From Frigoribacterium sp. ACAM 257 (lineage in GTDB: Bacteria; Actinomycetota; Actinomycetes; Actinomycetales; Microbacteriaceae), in assembly GCF_007954365.1 (NCBI RefSeq), contig NZ_VOLO01000004.1, positions 62,001-126,000 of the forward strand: DNA of 64,000 nucleotides, given 5' to 3'. Positions 9,010-17,228 of this stretch are shown one piece after another; position 1 is the stretch's first letter, and the number at the start of each line of letters is the position of its first letter. The position numbers and the translations under genes are program-made. The notes beneath the pieces were generated by a model, which saw only the letters and a list, made by a program, of their open reading frames with translations, had not been told where the DNA came from and did no database searches.

Positions 9010-10782
9010 TCAGCCCCGACGCAGCCGGAACCGCTCGGGCGCGGGAGTCCCCGTCGCGATCCCGGCCAGCAGCTCGCCGAAGACGGCGCCGAACTTGAAG
9101 CCGTGCCCCGAGAACCCGGTCGCGACCGTGACGGAGCCGACGCGGTCGAGCACCGGGTCCTCGGTCGGGGTCGTGTCGTAGAGGCAGCTGATCGGGGCGA
9201 GCGTGTCGACGTCGACGCCGGGCACCCACTCGGAGACGTAGTCGCGCAGCACGGCCTGTCCCTCGGCACCGGGCGAGGCCAGGCGTGCGTCGGGGTGCAC
9301 TTCGCGCCCGGTCCCGTGGGTGCCGACCTTCACGCCCTCGCCGGGCGTGAGCAGCCCGTAGATCGTGCTGACCCTCGCCCGCAGCGCCGGGTCCGTCGGG
9401 TGGTGCACGAAGCTCGGCCAGGCGTCGTCAGGCAGCTCCGTCGTGAAGTGGGCGGGCTCCTCCTGCGTGACCCTGACCTCGGGCAGCGACGCCCCCGCGC
9501 GCCGCACGATGTCCCCGGCCAGGTACCGCGCCCAGGAGCCGACCGCGAGCACGAGGCTGGTCGTCACGACCGTCGAGGAGGCGCCTCCTGCGCCCTCGAG
9601 ACGGAGCACGACGTCGCCACCCTCGGTCTGGGCGCCCTCGGTCCCGACCCCCTCCGTCTCGATCCCGGCCACGGCGGTGTCGAAGCGGAGCTCGGCGCCC
9701 GCCGCCGCGGCGCTGTCGAGCAGCGCCTCGACGGCGTCGGCCGAGCGGACCCGCCCGGCCTGCGCGTGGAACAAGACGGACGTGTCGAAGCGGAGCCCCG
9801 GCCAGCGAACGGCCGCCTCCTCGGGCGTGAGTCGTTCGTGGGCGACGCCGCCGCGCTCGAGGGCCGCCTGGATCTCGTCGAGCACGACCGGGTCGCCGTG
9901 GTCGAGCGCGCCGGTGAAGTCGAGGAGGGTGCGGCCCGTCTCGGCCTCGAGCTCCCGCCAGGCCGTGATCGCGTCGCCGGTGAGCGCGACCCAGTCGTCG
10001 GTGATGTAGCCGCGACGGAAGATCCGGCTCGCGCCGTGCGACGAGCCCTTGTCGTGGCCGCGGCCGAACTGCTCGACGAGCAGGACGCGCGCGCCGCCGC
10101 CGCCGCCGGCCCGTGCCAGGGCCCGCGCGGTCGACGCGCCGATCACGCCGCCGCCGACGACGACGTGGTCGAAGCGCTCCGGGACAGGTGCGGCCGCCTC
10201 GGCGACCTCGGCCTGTTCGGCAGCCTCGGCCTGCTCGGCAGCCTCGGCCTGCTCGGCGGAGTCGGCTTCGGAGGCGGCGGCGGCGGCGGCGGGCACGGTG
10301 CCGTCAGTCGTGATCACGGGGCTCCTCGTGGTCGGATCGGCGGGATCGGCGGGATCGACGATGCCGGGCTCGGCACGTGCGGCGAGCGGGTCGCGGTCGA
10401 ACAGGACGTGCGTCACGATCACGGCGGCCGCGCTGAGCCCGCCCGTCCAGAGGGCGACCGACAGGTCCGACGGGACCGCCGCCTCCGGGTCCCGGAAGAG
10501 CTGCAGCTGTGCCGAGCACACGACGAACGCGCTGAAGGCCAGGACGCCGGCGGGCAGCGCCGCCCTCAGGCCCGACCCCGGCAGGCCGTTCCGGAACGCC
10601 GCGTCGAGCAGCCACAGGATGCCGAACGCGGGCACCCCGGCCGCCGCCGCGCCGCCGAGCGGCCCCGTCAGGAGGGAGATCAGCACCGGCACGACGAGCG
10701 CCACGGGCGTCGCGATCGCGACGGCGGCGCCGACGACGAGCGCGTGGGCCGCCGCCATGGCGACCGGTTTCGTGCTCCCCAC
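9010..10782 (-). CDS. Membrane-domain / N-methyl-L-tryptophan (sarcosine) oxidase-like fusion
   Basis: A continuous 590-residue frame from GTG 10782 (GGGGAGG upstream). Residues 1-~130 hold about four hydrophobic helices of an unrecognised membrane family. Residues ~160-200 are a Glu/Ala linker from an 18-base repeat. The rest is a complete DAO-family flavoenzyme like sarcosine or N-methyl-L-tryptophan oxidase: GGGVIGAS dinucleotide motif, RIFRRGY segment, and the Cys in ISCLYDTTP where the family attaches FAD covalently. Members oxidise N-methyl amino acids, releasing formaldehyde and H2O2. Alternatively the oxidase starts separately at GTG 10317, which has AGGAG four bases upstream. No stop separates the parts, so either a true fusion or a lost stop plus internal start is possible. 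Confidence 0.75.
   Translation of the reverse strand: MGSTKPVAMAAAHALVVGAAVAIATPVALVVPVLISLLTGPLGGAAAAGVPAFGILWLLDAAFRNGLPGSGLRAALPAGVLAFSAFVVCSAQLQLFRDPEAAVPSDLSVALWTGGLSAAAVIVTHVLFDRDPLAARAEPGIVDPADPADPTTRSPVITTDGTVPAAAAAASEADSAEQAEAAEQAEAAEQAEVAEAAAPVPERFDHVVVGGGVIGASTARALARAGGGGGARVLLVEQFGRGHDKGSSHGASRIFRRGYITDDWVALTGDAITAWRELEAETGRTLLDFTGALDHGDPVVLDEIQAALERGGVAHERLTPEEAAVRWPGLRFDTSVLFHAQAGRVRSADAVEALLDSAAAAGAELRFDTAVAGIETEGVGTEGAQTEGGDVVLRLEGAGGASSTVVTTSLVLAVGSWARYLAGDIVRRAGASLPEVRVTQEEPAHFTTELPDDAWPSFVHHPTDPALRARVSTIYGLLTPGEGVKVGTHGTGREVHPDARLASPGAEGQAVLRDYVSEWVPGVDVDTLAPISCLYDTTPTEDPVLDRVGSVTVATGFSGHGFKFGAVFGELLAGIATGTPAPERFRLRRG
10205..10258 (-). repeat. 18-bp tandem repeat encoding an EQAEAA linker
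   Basis: Three copies of an 18-base unit (about GCCTCGGCCTGCTCGGCA on the plus strand) encode AEQAEA repeats joining the membrane part to the oxidase part of the fusion gene. Confidence 0.75.
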
Positions 10783-11108
10783 GGCGACCTCCCCTGCCGA
10801 GCCCAGCGTAGCGACGCGCACGACGTCGGCGCCGTGACCGCTGGCCCGAGCGCAGGCCCGCCGGCCCGAGCGCAGTGCCGGCTGGCCCGAGCTGCACCCC
10901 TGGTCCCGCGCTACACCCGCGGAGGTCCTGCACGCCCACGACCTGAACGCCCGCCTCCTCGCGGAGCTCGACGCCGAGCGCGGGCTCGGGCTCGGCGCCG
11001 GGACTGGTCTCGACGCCGGGCCGGCCTCGGGCGCCGCTGCGGGAGCCGCCTCGTGAGCCGCCCCGACGCGAACTCCGGCACCCACGCCCGTCGGCTGCCC
11101 TTCGCCGC

Positions 11109-11160
11109 CGCGAAAGCGACAAAGCGACGCGGGACCCCGCGTCGCTTTGTCGTTTTCGCG
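11109..11160. terminator. Near-perfect 24-bp hairpin downstream of the ATP-grasp gene
   Basis: Arms 11109-11132 and 11137-11160 are complementary except for one G:T position, with a 4-base loop. The hairpin lies 41 bases past the stop of the leftward ATP-grasp gene and about 330 bases upstream of the leftward oxidase fusion. The rest of the gene-free stretch 10783-11200 shows no credible reading frame; it holds only the ribosome-binding and promoter region of the fusion gene. Confidence 0.75.
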
Positions 11161-11200
11161 GCGGGACCCGGGCCCGACCCGGGTGGGTGCCGCGGCGCGG

Positions 11201-12163
11201 CTACGCCGCGTCCGTCAGCGCGCCCCCGAGGAACGCGGCGAGCGCCGCCGTCGCCGACACCGACGACTCCCGCTCGACGTCGGGGTTGTAGTTCGTGTTC
11301 GTGTTCACGTCGTAGGGAACGACGCGGCCGTCGACCGTCTCGATGAACTCGACGCCGGCGACCTCGATGCCCTGCGCGGCGAGGAACGCCTCGAGCCGGA
11401 CCACGAGCGGGTGCTCCGCCGTCACCGAGGGGCGCACCGCGAACGGCGCCCAGGTCGCCGGGTCGGCGCCCGTCGGGACGACGCAGGCGTCCGCCGGGCA
11501 CAGCTCGAAGCTGCCGGCGGACGTGTCGACCCTGACCGCGTAGACGAAGCGGCCGCCCACGAACTCGGCGCGGGTGACGAACGGCTCCTCGGACTGCAGG
11601 TACTCCTGCAGCAGCGTGACGCCGTCGGCAGGCTGCTCGAAGTCGGGGCCGTCGACGTACGCGTCGAACGACTCGTGGTCGTCGAACCGTCGGACCCCGA
11701 TGCCCTTGCCGCCCTGGTTGTGCTTCGTGATGAACGGCGCCGGCAGCTCGCGCGCCCGCACCTTGAGGTCGGCGGTGCCGAACACCGCGACCGTCCGCGG
11801 CACGTCGAAGCCCTCAGCCGACAGGGCCAGGTACTGCGCGACCTTGCTCACCTCGAGCTCGACGACCCCGCTGCCGTTGACGACCCGGCGACCGTGCCGC
11901 TCGGCCCAGCGCAGGGTCGCGCGCGCCACCTCCTTCGCGGTCGCCCTGCCGCGGGTCGCAGCCGACGCGCTCAGGCGCGACCAGAACACCCCCGCAGGAG
12001 GCGCGGCCGACAGGTCGAACGAGGTCCCGTCGAGCAGGTGCTCGGCGTGCGGCACCCCCGCGGCGTCGAGCGCGGCGAGCAGCGGCGGCAGCCACTCCTC
12101 GTTGTCGTGCAGCACGTGGACGACGGGCGTCGTGTCGATCGCGTTCGGGTCGGCGGGGCTCAT
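11201..12163 (-). CDS. RimK-like ATP-grasp ligase
   Basis: A 320-residue cytosolic ATP-grasp protein. The ATG at 12163 follows GGGTGAGGGG. The central region has the ATP-grasp core (PFITKHNQGGKGIGVRRF, the lysine and glycine-rich loop), LLQEYLQSEE at the adenine site, and a C-terminal metal site (VEFIETVDGRVVPYDVNTNTNYN), where the conserved E and N residues bind Mg2+. The length and motifs match RimK/LysX-type carboxylate-amine ligases, which join an amino acid or amine to a carboxyl group through an acyl phosphate. No carrier protein or biosynthetic neighbours are present, so the substrate is unknown. The next gene upstream on the same strand, an SDR, ends 112 bases away. Confidence 0.85.
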   Translation of the reverse strand: MSPADPNAIDTTPVVHVLHDNEEWLPPLLAALDAAGVPHAEHLLDGTSFDLSAAPPAGVFWSRLSASAATRGRATAKEVARATLRWAERHGRRVVNGSGVVELEVSKVAQYLALSAEGFDVPRTVAVFGTADLKVRARELPAPFITKHNQGGKGIGVRRFDDHESFDAYVDGPDFEQPADGVTLLQEYLQSEEPFVTRAEFVGGRFVYAVRVDTSAGSFELCPADACVVPTGADPATWAPFAVRPSVTAEHPLVVRLEAFLAAQGIEVAGVEFIETVDGRVVPYDVNTNTNYNPDVERESSVSATAALAAFLGGALTDAA

Positions 12164-12275
12164 CCCCTCACCCTGCCCGCCGACACCGACATCGCCACGA
12201 CGGTGACGCCACATGACGCCGGGGCGCTCGTCATGACGCTGAGGGGCCGAGGCGAGTCCGACACGGTGCCTGCGA

Positions 12276-13010
12276 TCAGGAGGAGCGCTGCGAGAGGGGC
12301 GAGATGACGAGCTCGTCGATCCGCACGTGACGGGGAGCGTCGATCGCGAACATCGCGGAGCGTGCGACGTCGCCGGGCGCGAGCATCGCCGAGCGCGCGG
12401 CTGCGCCGGGGACCACGGGCCGCTGTCGCAGGAAGTCGCTGTCGATGTCGCCTGGGCAGAGGAGGGTCGCCCTGACGCCCGCCTCCGCCTCCTGGTCGTT
12501 GATCGTCCGGACGACCGGGGCCAGAGCGGCCTTGCTCGCGCTGTACGCGACTCCCGCACCCGGCGAGGGGCGCCAGCCCGCGATCGAGGACACCACGACC
12601 AGCACCCCCGAAGCGGAGCGGAGCCCGGGCAGTGCAGCGTCGGCACTCCGGACGACGCCGAGGAGGTTCGTCTGCACGATCCTCGCGAACTCCGCCGTCG
12701 ACTGGTCCGCCCACGACCGCCGCGGGGTGTTCGCGCCGGCGGAGAGGACCACCGCGTCCAGGCCGTCGCCGCCGGTCGCGGCGGAGATCGCCTCGACGCG
12801 GTCGCGAGCGTCGTCGACCGTGACGTCGAACGGCAGCTCGAGGGGCGTGCCCCCTGCGGCACGGACGAGGGCGGCCGTCTCGGCCAGCTCGGGTGCCCTG
12901 CGGCCGGAGAGGGCCACGGTCCATCCCCGCTCCGCCAGGGCCTCTGCGCACGCGCGTCCCACGCCGCTCCCGGCTCCCGTCACCCAGGCCACTCGCCTCG
13001 TCGCGTTCAT
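12276..13010 (-). CDS. Short-chain dehydrogenase/reductase
   Basis: A 244-residue classical SDR. The ATG at 13010 places the NAD(P) motif TGAGSGVG at residues 10-17. The NAG-type motif is altered to SAGA (VVLSAGANTP). The catalytic Ser is in VVSSIAGW and YSASK supplies Tyr and Lys. These enzymes reduce or oxidise carbonyl/alcohol groups with NAD(P). It is transcribed away from a second SDR starting 46 bases to the right, so the two share a compact promoter region. The product after release may act on the same substrate class as that SDR, but this is inference. Confidence 0.88.
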   Translation of the reverse strand: MNATRRVAWVTGAGSGVGRACAEALAERGWTVALSGRRAPELAETAALVRAAGGTPLELPFDVTVDDARDRVEAISAATGGDGLDAVVLSAGANTPRRSWADQSTAEFARIVQTNLLGVVRSADAALPGLRSASGVLVVVSSIAGWRPSPGAGVAYSASKAALAPVVRTINDQEAEAGVRATLLCPGDIDSDFLRQRPVVPGAAARSAMLAPGDVARSAMFAIDAPRHVRIDELVISPLSQRSS

Positions 13011-13055
13011 GAGATCTATAATAAGCAGACTTTTCATGGAAGACAGGAGCAGCGC
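13011..13055. promoter_or_regulatory. Compact divergent promoter between two SDR genes
   Basis: Forty-five unusually AT-rich bases (GATCTATAATAAGCAGAC) separate the divergent SDR starts and must hold both promoters. AGGAG at 13045 serves the rightward gene. A GntR regulator encoded in the rightward operon is the likely binder (inference). Confidence 0.55.
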
Positions 13056-13829
13056 ATGCTGGTGGATCTCACGGACCGGGTCGTGCTGGTGACGGGCGGC
13101 GGACGGGGAATCGGGCGGGCCCTCGTGGAGCGTTTCGTGCACGAGGGTGCACAGGTGGCGGCATTCGACGTCGCATTCCCCGAAGACCCCGTCGAGGGCG
13201 TCCTCGAGATCGAGGGCGACGTGACCGACGCCGCGTCCGTGCAGAGCGGGGTCGACCAGGTCGCCGAGCGGTTCGGCGGCATCGACGTCCTGGTGAACAA
13301 CGCGGGCATCAACGTGGAGGGCAGGGTCGAGGACCTCGACCTGGCCGCCTGGCGCCGGTGCTTCGATGTCAACGTCACCGGCGTCTTCCTGATGTCACAG
13401 GCCGTGCTGCCGCACGTGAAGGCCTCGGGTCACGGGCGCATCCTCAACGCGGCCTCGTTCGCGGCGATCGTCCCGTCGGTGGGCGCCGCTGCCTACGGGG
13501 CGTCGAAGGCGGCCGTCGTGCAGTTCACCCGGGTGCTCGCTGGCGAGCTGGGCCCGTGGGACGTCACGGTCAACGCCTACGCTCCCGGCATGGTCCCGAG
13601 CGCGATGAACGGGTTCGAGACGATGCCCCAGGCGACTCAGGACCGACTTCTCGACACCCTCACCCTCCGCCGCTGGGGCACCGCCGACAGCATCGCGGAC
13701 CTGCTCGTGTTCCTCGCCAGCGACGCCGCCGCCTACATCACGGGCACGCTGGTCGACGTGAGCGGGGGCAAGCTCGCCACGCAGCTGCCCCAGCGCGCCT
13801 ACGAAGGCCTCTCCCCCTCCGCCTCGTGA
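13056..13829 (+). CDS. Short-chain dehydrogenase/reductase (FabG-like)
   Basis: A 257-residue classical SDR with a clear AGGAG seven bases before the ATG. It has TGGGRGIG (residues 13-20), NNAG (DVLVNNAGIN), catalytic Ser in NAASFAA, YGASK (Tyr/Lys) and the C-terminal GTLVDVSGG typical of FabG and sugar-alcohol dehydrogenases. Its stop overlaps the GTG of the following GntR gene by four bases (GTGA), so the two are translationally coupled. GntR-FCD regulators beside SDRs usually control sugar-acid catabolism, which is a reasonable guess here. Confidence 0.9.
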   Translation: MLVDLTDRVVLVTGGGRGIGRALVERFVHEGAQVAAFDVAFPEDPVEGVLEIEGDVTDAASVQSGVDQVAERFGGIDVLVNNAGINVEGRVEDLDLAAWRRCFDVNVTGVFLMSQAVLPHVKASGHGRILNAASFAAIVPSVGAAAYGASKAAVVQFTRVLAGELGPWDVTVNAYAPGMVPSAMNGFETMPQATQDRLLDTLTLRRWGTADSIADLLVFLASDAAAYITGTLVDVSGGKLATQLPQRAYEGLSPSAS

Positions 13830-14617
13830 CGCATCGACGTTCCCTCGACGAGATCCTGGGCACCGCCATCGTGGGCGGCGAGCTCCAGACGGGGACGGTG
13901 CTGAAGATCCAGGCACTGTCCGTCGAGCACGGAGTCTCCCGTTCCGTCATCCGAGAGACCCTGCGCATCCTCGAGACCCTCGGGATGGTCGTCGCACGGC
14001 AGCGAGTGGGGATCACCGTCCTGGGTCGCGAGCACTGGCGGCTGCTGGATCCTCGGGTCATCGCCTGGCGGTCCCACGCCGACGACGCGCAGACGCAGCT
14101 CCACGAGCTGATGCAGCTGCGCGGCATCCTCGAACCCGCCGCGGCCGAGCTCGCCGCGCGCCAGGGCACGCACGAGCAGCTGGCCGCCGTCGTCCGCGCG
14201 GCCAGGGAGATGACGACGACCTACCGCGATCGACGCGTCGCCCCGTTCGCGCAGGCCGACCTCGACTTCCACTCGGCGATCGTCGCCGCGGCCTCGAGCT
14301 CCGTCCTCGCCCAGCTCGCCGACACCGTCCTCGCCGCCCTGCTCCTGCGTTACTCCGGGAGCGTGCCCGTCTTCGACGAAGAAGGAGAGCGGGCCGTGGC
14401 GCTCCACGTCCGGATCGCCGACGCCCTCGCCTCGCGCGACGCCGCCGTGGCCGCGGACCTGACCCGCACGCTCGTCGACCACACCCGTGGTCGCGTCGAG
14501 GAGACCGCAGCGGCCCCGGCGATCGCCCGTGCGAGTGCGAGTGCGGGTGCGGGTGCGGGTGCGGGTGCGGCACCGGACGACCCCGATCCCGTGGCCGCCG
14601 CCCTCAGAGTGCGCTGA
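13826..14617 (+). CDS. GntR-family regulator, FCD (FadR) subfamily
   Basis: A 263-residue transcription factor starting at GTG 13826, which overlaps the SDR stop. It has an N-terminal winged helix (LSVEHGVSRSVIRETLRILE, residues ~30-49). The C-terminal all-helical FCD ligand domain includes DLDFHSAIVAAA and a metal-binding type His in VALHVRIADAL. The last ~25 residues are a low-complexity ASASAGAGAGAGA tail from a GTGCGG hexamer repeat (about 14530-14572), probably a dispensable expansion. It likely represses its own operon and the divergent SDR. The 3' end overlaps the convergent membrane-protein gene by 14 bases. Confidence 0.9.
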   Translation: MTHRRSLDEILGTAIVGGELQTGTVLKIQALSVEHGVSRSVIRETLRILETLGMVVARQRVGITVLGREHWRLLDPRVIAWRSHADDAQTQLHELMQLRGILEPAAAELAARQGTHEQLAAVVRAAREMTTTYRDRRVAPFAQADLDFHSAIVAAASSSVLAQLADTVLAALLLRYSGSVPVFDEEGERAVALHVRIADALASRDAAVAADLTRTLVDHTRGRVEETAAAPAIARASASAGAGAGAGAAPDDPDPVAAALRVR

Positions 14618-15227
14618 AGAAGACGACGAAGGCGACGGCCCCGACGGCCGTCAGCCCGACGGCGAGACCCCGCTCTCGCCACCCGTCGAGGCGCCGGACC
14701 ACGACCCAGCCGAGCGCCGCGACGCCCGCCGCGATGCTGACGAGCCACCAGGTCGTCCCGGTCGTCGCCGCGACGCGGACGAGGCCCGAGACGCCGTCGC
14801 CGATCATCACGGCGGCGAGGACCGCGATGCCCGCCGCCTGCAGCACGGGGCGCGGCGACCACCACCACAGCCCGGCGAGCCCGACGACGGGGCCGGCCAG
14901 GGTCGCCGCCGTGAACCAGAAGTCGCCCGGTCCGTACGAGTCGGGGAAGCCCCTCAGGGTGGAGACGATCACGTAGCCCTGGACCGCGGCGTGGAAGACG
15001 ACGAGCCCCAGGCCGGCTGCCGTCCACCACCTCCGGGCGCTCGGCCTTCGAGCGACCACCACGACAGCCGCGAAGGTGAGGATCGTCCAGCCGCCGCTCG
15101 AGTTGGCGAACGAGCTCAGCCCGCCGGGCAGGTGCTGCTGGCCGAAGGATGTGGCACCGCCGAGCACGAGGCCCGCCACGGCGCCCAGCAGCCACCAGCC
15201 GAGGGCCGTCAGCACTGAACGCGTCAT
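14604..15227 (-). CDS. DUF6518-like integral membrane protein
   Basis: A 207-residue, mostly hydrophobic protein with about six membrane helices, starting at ATG 15227 (TGAGG upstream). Motifs such as SFANSSGGWTILTFA near residue 40 and RRPSARRWWTA resemble the actinobacterial family named DUF6518; this match is from memory. No enzymatic residues are evident. It is convergent with and slightly overlaps the GntR gene. Function unknown. Confidence 0.75.
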   Translation of the reverse strand: MTRSVLTALGWWLLGAVAGLVLGGATSFGQQHLPGGLSSFANSSGGWTILTFAAVVVVARRPSARRWWTAAGLGLVVFHAAVQGYVIVSTLRGFPDSYGPGDFWFTAATLAGPVVGLAGLWWWSPRPVLQAAGIAVLAAVMIGDGVSGLVRVAATTGTTWWLVSIAAGVAALGWVVVRRLDGWRERGLAVGLTAVGAVAFVVFFSAL

Positions 15228-15387
15228 CCCGTGAGCCTCACAGGTCGACGGCCGCTCGCCGACCACCTGGCGGACGATGCTCCCCCTCCTGGAGGGCGAC
15301 CTCGCCGGCGCCGACGCCGCCCCCTTGAGGCGGCGAGGGGGCTCGACGTACGGTGGAGAGGTCGACGACGACGAGGGGACCACGACG

Positions 15388-15657
15388 ATGGACGACGAGA
15401 CGAACCGCGACCAGGGCCGACTCCGCCTGCAGAAGCCGACGTTCCGCGGCTCCTCGGTGGGCTGGGGCATCGCCGCCGTCGTGTGGCTCACCTGCGTCGT
15501 CAGCGTCGTCGTCAGGATGGCGACCGCATCGGGCGGGCCGGGCCTGGTGGACGTGATGATCCTCGTCGCACTGCTCGTCGCCACGGCCTTCTGCGTCACG
15601 GGCACCGTCGCGACGATCCGCCACCCGCGCCCCGCACCTCCGGCCGTCGACGACTAG
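15388..15657 (+). CDS. Small two-helix membrane protein
   Basis: An 89-residue protein with a charged N-terminus (~1-24), hydrophobic helices at ~25-45 and ~53-75, and a Pro-rich C-terminus. GAGGGG lies nine bases before the ATG at 15388. Its stop overlaps the end of the convergent MarR gene by four bases. No family is recognised. Confidence 0.65.
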   Translation: MDDETNRDQGRLRLQKPTFRGSSVGWGIAAVVWLTCVVSVVVRMATASGGPGLVDVMILVALLVATAFCVTGTVATIRHPRPAPPAVDD

Positions 15658-16079
15658 CTCGGGCGGAGCGCCTTGGCCAGGAGACGTCCGACGACGGCGA
15701 GCTCGTCGGAGCTGAGCCTGCCGAGCGGGCCGGGCCGGAGGACCGCGTCGATCATCGCCCCCCTGACGGTCTCGCCCCGCTCCGTGAGCGAGACCACCCT
15801 CTGTCGGCGGTCGGTCGGGTCCGGCAGCCGCTGCACGAGCCCACGCCGTTCGAGCTGCCCGTAGAGGAAGGTGGCGTTGGGGGGCTTGCAGTGCAGGCGC
15901 ACCGCGAGCGCCCCCATCGACCAGGGCCCGGACTCTGGATCGACCGTCCACAAGGCGTACGCGGTGTTCATGGTGAGGCCCAGCTCTGCGAGTGCCGGCG
16001 CCACCGCCTCCGTCGTGCCCGCGGTGACGTCGAACGCGGCGAGCACCGCTGTGGCCATGTCGGCCGTTCTCGCATCCAT
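15654..16079 (-). CDS. MarR-family transcriptional regulator
   Basis: A 141-residue winged-helix protein. The HTH region (GALAVRLHCKPPNATFLYGQ) is followed by the wing with the family signature DPTDRRQRVVSLTERG. It probably senses small aromatic or oxidant ligands and represses nearby genes. The ATG at 16079 coincides with the point where the homology of the truncated rightward SDR pseudogene begins, so its original upstream region, and perhaps its target, were lost in a rearrangement. Confidence 0.85.
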   Translation of the reverse strand: MDARTADMATAVLAAFDVTAGTTEAVAPALAELGLTMNTAYALWTVDPESGPWSMGALAVRLHCKPPNATFLYGQLERRGLVQRLPDPTDRRQRVVSLTERGETVRGAMIDAVLRPGPLGRLSSDELAVVGRLLAKALRPS

Positions 16080-16080
16080 G

Positions 16081-16638
16081 CACCTAGGGCATGCCCTTCC
16101 CGCGCTGGAGAGGACGCCGGGTGAGCTCGTCGTCCACATGGGCAGCTTCATCACGGAGAAGCACCCCCTCGACCGGACCGACTGGTTGTCCGACCGCGAC
16201 TACCGCTCCCGCACCGCCTACGCGAACTTCAAGCACGCCGTGCAGCTGTTCGGCTTCGAGCTGGCCAGGCGCCCCAAGCAGTGCGGACACTCGACCCGGT
16301 CCGTGGTCGTGCACCCGGGAGCCGCGATCGACGCCCTCACGCACGACCGGCCGGGCATCCACCAGCGCAGTGCACTCACCCGTGCCGCAGCCGCCGTCGT
16401 CGGCCCGCCCTTCTCCCGGATCGTCGCCGACAAGCAGGACGCGGCACGGTCGGCGGTCCTGGCCGTGAGCGCTCACGACCTCCCGCCCCTGGCGTACATG
16501 GGCCCGGAGCGGCGCGAGACGGGAAGGCCTCGAGCCGTGCCCGCACCGGCCGTGAGCCTCGACCCGGAGCTGGGCGCGTTCGTCTGGGACGAGACTGAGA
16601 GGCTCCTCGGCGCCCCCGTGTTCACGACTCCCTGCTGA
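16081..16638 (+). pseudogene. 5'-truncated short-chain dehydrogenase
   Basis: The frame from 16081 opens inside an SDR, at the HLGHALPAL segment that normally follows NNAG. It continues through RTAYANFKHA (YxxxK), SVVVHPGA and a long C-terminus to the stop at 16638, about 185 residues. The cofactor-binding TGxxxGxG half is absent and no start suits the fragment, so it is a remnant. The Ser position reads VVHMGS. The truncation lies about 690 bases from the first tRNA fragment and probably reflects insertion or deletion at the island border. Confidence 0.75.
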
Positions 16639-16736
16639 ACTCGGTCGCGTACACGCTGACCATCGCCGCGGACGATGGACGATCGGTGATCCCTGGCATC
16701 ACGGAGGTGCGGGACCGCGAGGGACGGCCCGCAGAA

Positions 16737-16763
16737 AAGGCGGCCCACACCGTGGACCGCCTT
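16737..16763. terminator. Hairpin next to the first tRNA fragment
   Basis: AAGGCGGCCCAC (16737-16748) pairs with GTGGACCGCCTT (16752-16763) around a 3-base loop with one mismatch. It sits eight bases beyond the tRNA 3' end on the minus strand, where a tRNA gene would terminate. Confidence 0.7.
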
Positions 16764-16770
16764 CGTTCTG

Positions 16771-16815
16771 TGCGCCTGGAGGGACTCGAACCCCCAACCT
16801 TCTGATCCGTAGTCA
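16771..16815 (-). other. tRNA-Arg 3'-half fragment (putative att site, left copy)
   Basis: On the minus strand this reads TGACTACGGATCAGA, then a T-arm with loop TTCGAGT and an acceptor strand ending CAGGCGCA. It matches a tRNA-Arg (anticodon ACG type) from the anticodon arm to the 3' end. The 5' half (acceptor GCGCCTG and D-arm) is missing upstream, so it cannot be a functional tRNA. A 3'-half duplicate is the usual scar of an element integrated by a tyrosine integrase in a tRNA gene. The T stem is still base-paired. Confidence 0.75.
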
Positions 16816-16957
16816 CATGCTCGCGAAGCTCACATCAAGGCCCTACTTGCGGCCCCAGCACGGCATGAGCCCGGGGCGGCCGAGCGGCTGCTGCCATCGA
16901 GAACCATCTAGATGCAACTGCGTGGAGTCGTCTAGGACGAGCAAAAAGGTGAGCGGG
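16771..16957. repeat. 187-bp direct repeat, left copy (island boundary)
   Basis: It aligns without gaps to 47923-48109. Positions 1-47 (the tRNA part) and about 111-187 (through GAGCAAAAAGGTGAGCGGG) are strongly conserved, while positions ~48-110 have diverged. Both copies have the same orientation. Confidence 0.75.
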
Positions 16958-17228
16958 ACAGATATGGGGCCATAACAGTCACCGGCGCCGCTGAGCCCGT
17001 GCGTCATCCGTGTCGTCTGGCCTGTGCGTGCCGGTGCCGCACCTGCCGAGGCTTCGTGTCGTCCCGGTCACCGGTGCGGTGGGGCGTGGCGGGTATCGAA
17101 CCGGTATCGAGGTGTCTCCCTGCCGTGGGCTTCCTCATGGCCGGGTGCGTGCGGACAAGCTGCGGTCCGGCTAGCGGTGCGGTGGAGCGGGTCGGGGAAC
17201 GTTCCGGTCCCGGAAGAAGCAGGCCCGG

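Noticed and set aside
10205-10258. CRISPR-like short repeats (also 7272-7307)
   Set aside because: Units are directly abutting without spacers. One array codes for a linker, the other is a G-rich intergenic repeat.
16771-16815. A functional tRNA-Arg gene (also considered at 47923-47967)
   Set aside because: The 5' acceptor strand and D-arm are missing at both places, and the right copy has a broken T stem. They are 3'-half duplicates.
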